From positions 1-8,390 of the forward strand of contig SKZX01000259.1 in NCBI GenBank assembly GCA_007127175.1: a DNA stretch of 8,390 bases, in the 5' to 3' direction. The position numbers and the translations under genes were made by a program. Shown here piece after piece: positions 5,375 to 8,390 of the stretch; positions within the stretch are counted from its first letter, which is position 1, and every line of letters starts with the position of its first letter. The notes beneath the pieces are model-generated. The model was given only the letters and a program-made list of their open reading frames with translations. It did no database searches and was not told the DNA's origin. Source of the DNA: Desulfobacterales bacterium. Its GTDB lineage: Bacteria > Desulfobacterota > Desulfobacteria > Desulfobacterales > Desulfosalsimonadaceae.

Positions 5375-6925
5375 ATGCAGGTACGATTTTACGGCGCGGC
5401 ACGTGAAGTGACCGGCTCCATGCATCTTGTTGAAACCGATTCCGATAAAATCCTTCTGGATGCCGGAATGTTCCAGGGAAGGCGGGAGGAGAGCGACCGG
5501 AAAAACCGCCAGCTTCCCTTTGATCCGGCAATAATAACGAATGTGGTGCTTTCCCATGCGCATATCGATCATTCGGGGCGTATCCCCCTGCTTTCCGCCC
5601 GGGGATTTGCAGGCCATATTTTTTCAACACGGGCAACCGCCCACGCGTGTGAGTACATGCTTCCGGACAGTGCCGGCATTCAGGAATCCGATGCCTCTTA
5701 TCTCAATTACAAGCGGGCGGTTGATGTCATATCGGATTTGACGGGCACATCCAGGGAAGAGGCGAAAAAGCGTTTAAAAAAAAACGGCCGCAAGGATGAA
5801 GATACCGTTTCCCGGTTCATGGCGCGCTATGATATCCGGCCCGTAAGCCCCTTGTATACCGGTGCGGATGCGGAGCATGCCCTGACGCTATTTTCAGGCC
5901 AGCCCTACAACCAGGAATTCACCATCGGAAAGGATATGACGTGCATTTTTTATGAAGCCGGTCATATCCTCGGTTCGGCGGTTTCCATTGTCAGGTGGCG
6001 GAAGGGCGGCAAAACGTTTTCAGTCTGCTATACAGGCGATTTAGGCAGATATGACAAGCCTATCATCAAAAATCCGGCAAGGGATTTTTCTCAATCCGGT
6101 AGCGAAATAGACCTTTTGCTCCTTGAGAGCACCTATGGCAACCGGGCCCACGAACCGGTGGCGGACATGGCCCCGCGCCTGAAAAGAATTATCAATGAGA
6201 CCATCGAGCGCCAGGGTGTCCTAATAATCCCGGCCTTTGCATTCGGCAGGACCCAGGAGCTGCTTTACACCATTCACGAGCTTTACAACAATGATGCGGT
6301 GCCGAAAATACCGGTATATGTAGACAGCCCGCTGGCAACCCGCATTACGAAGGTCTTCGGGGAGCACCCGGAAGTCTATGACCGCGAGACCCACCAAACG
6401 TTTCTGGAAAACGGCATGAACCCGTTCATGTTTTCCCAACTGCAGTTTGTCGAGTCCGTCCAGGACTCCATGGCCCTGATGCGGGAGGAAAAACCGCATA
6501 TCGTCATATCGGCTGCGGGAATGTGCGAAGCCGGCCGGATTCTTCACCACCTGCGATACAAGATCCACAACCCCAGAAACACCATTCTGATCGTCGGCTA
6601 CATGGCACAGCATACATTGGGCCGCCGCATTCTTGAAAAAGGTGGTGAATACCGCGAAGCCGGGCGCCAGGGCGATCCCCCGACAGTTCGTTTCATGGGA
6701 AAGGAGTACCCTTTGAAGGCCCACGTGGAAAATATGGACGGGTTTTCAGCACATGCCGATAAAAATGAGATGCTGCGGTTTCTCAAGGATTCCGGCCTGA
6801 AATTCAGAAAAATCGCCCTGGTCCACGGGGAAGAAGACCAGATGTCTGCTTTTGCAGATACCCTCAGGGACGAAGGGTACACGGTGGTTGAGCCGAGGTT
6901 CGGCGAATCCGTGCGCATCGGCTGA
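5375..6925 (+). CDS. MBL-fold/beta-CASP RNA-processing nuclease-like protein
   Basis: It belongs to the metallo-beta-lactamase/beta-CASP family (COG1236-like, related to CPSF73/Ysh1 and RNase J), two-metal hydrolases acting mainly on RNA. In the 516-residue product HAHIDH (61-66) forms the metal site, with His197 in GHILG and Asp222 in YTGDLG as further ligands. The beta-CASP domain follows, with motif A in LESTYGNR (Glu251), FAFGRTQE (288-295), DSPLAT (317-322), ISAAGMCEAGR (378-388), motif B His391/392, and motif C His460 in FSAHAD. All key residues are present, so activity is likely, but the RNA substrate is unknown. AGGGAG (5363-5368) lies 6 nt before ATG 5375; ATG 5369 is nearly as good and adds two residues. 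A TTG at 5318 would add 19 residues that run through the palindromic element. It appears to be a single-gene unit. Confidence 0.9.
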   Translation: MQVRFYGAAREVTGSMHLVETDSDKILLDAGMFQGRREESDRKNRQLPFDPAIITNVVLSHAHIDHSGRIPLLSARGFAGHIFSTRATAHACEYMLPDSAGIQESDASYLNYKRAVDVISDLTGTSREEAKKRLKKNGRKDEDTVSRFMARYDIRPVSPLYTGADAEHALTLFSGQPYNQEFTIGKDMTCIFYEAGHILGSAVSIVRWRKGGKTFSVCYTGDLGRYDKPIIKNPARDFSQSGSEIDLLLLESTYGNRAHEPVADMAPRLKRIINETIERQGVLIIPAFAFGRTQELLYTIHELYNNDAVPKIPVYVDSPLATRITKVFGEHPEVYDRETHQTFLENGMNPFMFSQLQFVESVQDSMALMREEKPHIVISAAGMCEAGRILHHLRYKIHNPRNTILIVGYMAQHTLGRRILEKGGEYREAGRQGDPPTVRFMGKEYPLKAHVENMDGFSAHADKNEMLRFLKDSGLKFRKIALVHGEEDQMSAFADTLRDEGYTVVEPRFGESVRIG

Positions 6926-7088
6926 AGCAAAACCCGACCCCGGCACCGCGACCCCGAAAAGATTAAAAAAGCCTCATTTCCGCTGTATATCTGGTTTCTT
7001 CCCCCCTGTTTTCGATTCTCAAACCCCGCACCACTCACCTTAGTATTTAGAATCACATAAATATTTTGTTTTTGTGCACGATTTTCTC

Positions 7089-7116
7089 TTGACAATTTCC
7101 ATGAATACTATAGATT
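7089..7116 (+). promoter_or_regulatory. Candidate promoter of mraZ and the dcw cluster
   Basis: A perfect -35 box TTGACA (7089-7094) is followed after 16 bp by TAGATT (7111-7116), which matches the -10 consensus at 4 of 6 positions. An overlapping TATAGA (7109-7114) would leave only a 14-bp spacer. Transcription would start near 7123, about 35 nt before the mraZ ATG, placing the TGGAN repeats in the initially transcribed region. The surrounding DNA (about 7040-7117) is clearly more AT-rich than the genes. Confidence 0.5.
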
Positions 7117-7128
7117 TGGGTTAAATGG

Positions 7129-7153
7129 TGGATCAAAGTGGATATTTATGGAG
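7129..7153 (+). promoter_or_regulatory. Candidate MraZ operator (three TGGAN repeats)
   Basis: TGGAT (7129-7133), TGGAT (7139-7143) and TGGAG (7149-7153) recur with exactly 5 bp between them, a 10-bp period, so they face the same side of the helix. E. coli MraZ is known to repress its own promoter through direct repeats of TGGGN separated by 5 bp; here the fourth base is A in all three copies. The third repeat coincides with the mraZ Shine-Dalgarno GGAGG (7150-7154). A TGGGT at 7117-7121 lies 2 bp out of register and may be a weak fourth site. Binding by this MraZ is inferred from position and pattern. Confidence 0.6.
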
Positions 7154-7157
7154 GATC

Positions 7158-7607
7158 ATGTTCAGGGGGAGTTCATATCATACCATTGATGCCAAGGGGC
7201 GTATTATCATCCCGTCCCGGTTCAGGGAGCTTGTGTCCAGCAACGGCGGGGACGGCCTGATCCTTTCCAGCCTGGACGGCGGCCTTGTGGCATACCCCTA
7301 TGAAAAGTGGGCGGAAGTTGAAGACAAGATCCTCCGGCTCGCTGAAAAAAGTTCTTCCATGCGCCGTTTTCGACGGGTTTTCATCGGTGGGTCATCGGAT
7401 TGCCCCCTGGACAGGAACGGTCGTATTCTCGTGCCACCCTCCCTGCGGCAATATGCCGGCCTTGAAAAGGATATTGTCCTGGTAGGGGTCCTCGATCATT
7501 TTGAAATCTGGGCAAGGAGCAAGTGGGATGCGGAAAATCGGAGACTTGAAGAAGAGGACTTGCAAAACGAGGAGGTTTTAAACGAGATAGCCAAACTGGG
7601 ACTGTAA
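7158..7607 (+). CDS. mraZ: Transcriptional regulator MraZ
   Basis: MraZ is a DNA-binding protein with two AbrB-like (SpoVT-type) repeats that forms rings and controls the division and cell wall cluster it heads. The 149 residues carry both family signatures: DAKGR within the N-terminal repeat (11-15, followed by IIIPSRFRE) and DRNGR (85-89, followed by ILVPPSLR). The C-terminal part (about 120-146) is acidic and helical-looking. The start at 7158 gives the canonical MFRGSSYHTIDAKGR opening and has GGAGG 3 nt upstream. An in-frame ATG at 7125 would add 11 unconserved residues and run through the operator repeats. It lies 4 bp before rsmH, and the two are clearly co-transcribed. Autorepression through the upstream TGGAN repeats is likely by analogy with E. 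coli. Confidence 0.96.
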   Translation: MFRGSSYHTIDAKGRIIIPSRFRELVSSNGGDGLILSSLDGGLVAYPYEKWAEVEDKILRLAEKSSSMRRFRRVFIGGSSDCPLDRNGRILVPPSLRQYAGLEKDIVLVGVLDHFEIWARSKWDAENRRLEEEDLQNEEVLNEIAKLGL

Positions 7608-7611
7608 GGAT

Positions 7612-8390
7612 ATGCCATACCGACATGTTTCCGTAATGCGCGATGAAGCTGTTTCCATGCTGAACTGCGCGCCAGGAAAAACTATCGTCGACTGCACCCT
7701 GGGCGGTGCGGGGCATGCCGGTGCGATCCTGGAAAAAATTCTGCCTGGCGGGATGCTGCTGGGAATCGATCAGGACATCAAGGCGGTCGAGGAAGCCCAG
7801 CGGGCGCTCAGTCCTTATGCTTCAAACATTTACCTGGTTCATGACAATTTTATAAATCTTCCGTTTATTCTTTCCCGGATCGATGTTGGCGCCGTAGACG
7901 GCATATTGGCGGATCTGGGGCTTTCCCTTTATCAGATAAAATCCTCGGGCCGCGGCTTTACATTCAGCGAGGATCAGCCGCTGGACATGCGCATGAACCC
8001 CGACAGCGGCGTTACCGCGGCATCGATCCTCAATGCGGCCGGGCAGACGGAGCTTGAGATGATTTTCCGCAATTACGGGGAAGAGCGGTTTTCGAGGCGG
8101 ATCGCGGCAAAAATTGTTGAAAAGCGCCGGCATTCGGAAATCGCCACGACGGGGGAACTGGTCGGCATCATCACCGATGCCATACCAAAGGCATCGGCGG
8201 CCAAAAGCCGCATTCATCCGGCCACCCGCGTGTTCATGGCGCTTCGGATAGCCGTGAACAGGGAGTTGGAGGTACTCGATGCCTTTCTCAACAGGGCTGT
8301 TGATCTGCTGGCGCCGGAAGGCCGGATTTGCATCATTTCTTTTCATTCGCTGGAAGACCGTATCGTCAAGCACAGGTTTCGCGATATGGC
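7612..8390 (+). CDS. rsmH: 16S rRNA (cytosine1402-N4)-methyltransferase RsmH (MraW), 3' end missing
   Basis: It methylates N4 of C1402 in the decoding centre of 16S rRNA, using S-adenosylmethionine. The frame is open from ATG 7612 to the window edge, giving 259 complete codons of a family usually about 300-315 long, so roughly the last 50 residues lie outside. Visible motifs are the SAM-binding DCTLGGAGHA (27-36) and GIDQD (51-55), DLGLS (101-105), RGFTF (114-118) with PLDMRM (123-128), HPATRVFMALRIAVNRELE (202-220) and SFHSLEDRIVK (243-253). DLGLSLYQI replaces the more usual DLGVSSPQL, a mild change. The start fits the family pattern MPYRHVSVMRDEAV. Its only Shine-Dalgarno is AGGA overlapping the mraZ stop codon (7607-7610), 1 nt from the ATG, so translation is probably coupled to mraZ. 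Confidence 0.96.
   Translation, partial: MPYRHVSVMRDEAVSMLNCAPGKTIVDCTLGGAGHAGAILEKILPGGMLLGIDQDIKAVEEAQRALSPYASNIYLVHDNFINLPFILSRIDVGAVDGILADLGLSLYQIKSSGRGFTFSEDQPLDMRMNPDSGVTAASILNAAGQTELEMIFRNYGEERFSRRIAAKIVEKRRHSEIATTGELVGIITDAIPKASAAKSRIHPATRVFMALRIAVNRELEVLDAFLNRAVDLLAPEGRICIISFHSLEDRIVKHRFRDM

Noticed and set aside
6926..7088. Terminator or small gene between the beta-CASP gene and mraZ
   Set aside because: I found no stem followed by a T-run and no ORF with a ribosome binding site; the stretch shows only C-rich and then AT-rich sequence.
7125..7157. Upstream ATG at 7125 as the mraZ start
   Set aside because: It would add 11 unconserved residues, lacks a Shine-Dalgarno, and overlaps the operator-like repeats. 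The ATG at 7158 gives the family's usual N-terminus.
7822..8373. Minus-strand open frame (183 codons) inside rsmH
   Set aside because: It is antisense to conserved RsmH motifs, has no known domain, and is best explained as a shadow of the real gene.

Overview
The window looks like a chromosomal segment from a moderately GC-rich bacterium, most likely a sulfate-reducing Thermodesulfobacteriota (old Deltaproteobacteria, Desulfobacterales-like). This is inferred from three things: purH split into two genes, the style of the housekeeping proteins, and the intergenic repeats. Nothing in the sequence proves the species. I see no phage, transposase, CRISPR or toxin genes, and coding density is high.

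Left half (about 1-4200, genes on the minus strand). At the left edge, downstream of purH, is a structured non-coding stretch that may be one half of a 6S-like RNA running out of the window. Next come the two halves of the last purine-synthesis enzyme as separate genes: IMP cyclohydrolase (1474-2157) and, downstream, AICAR formyltransferase (164-1414). Together they convert AICAR to FAICAR and then to IMP. Upstream of them, after a short spacer with a small hairpin and four 9-bp tandem repeats, lies a two-gene polyamine operon. It holds an S-adenosylmethionine decarboxylase (3185-4120) followed by spermidine synthase (2285-3163). The decarboxylase is of the eukaryotic (AMD1) type, not the usual bacterial SpeD type, and keeps the residues that bind substrate and putrescine in the human enzyme. 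It makes the aminopropyl donor that the synthase uses. A good sigma70-type promoter sits in front of the decarboxylase gene.

Right half (about 4200-8390, genes on the plus strand). A divergent UbiA/MenA-type membrane prenyltransferase (4316-5248) is followed by a gap of about 125 bp holding a palindromic, repeat-like element. A metallo-beta-lactamase/beta-CASP nuclease-like protein (5375-6925) comes next. After a gap of about 230 bp without a convincing gene or terminator, the division and cell wall (dcw) cluster begins with mraZ (7158-7607). It is followed 4 bp later by rsmH (mraW), which is cut by the right edge. In front of mraZ there is a TTGACA promoter and three TGGAN repeats spaced exactly 10 bp apart. 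This is the pattern expected for MraZ autoregulation, and the last repeat overlaps the mraZ ribosome binding site.

Most of the window is ordinary housekeeping sequence. The items most worth a second look are the eukaryotic-type AdoMet decarboxylase, the split purH with a substituted motif residue, the mraZ operator, the possible 6S-like RNA and the two intergenic repeat elements.
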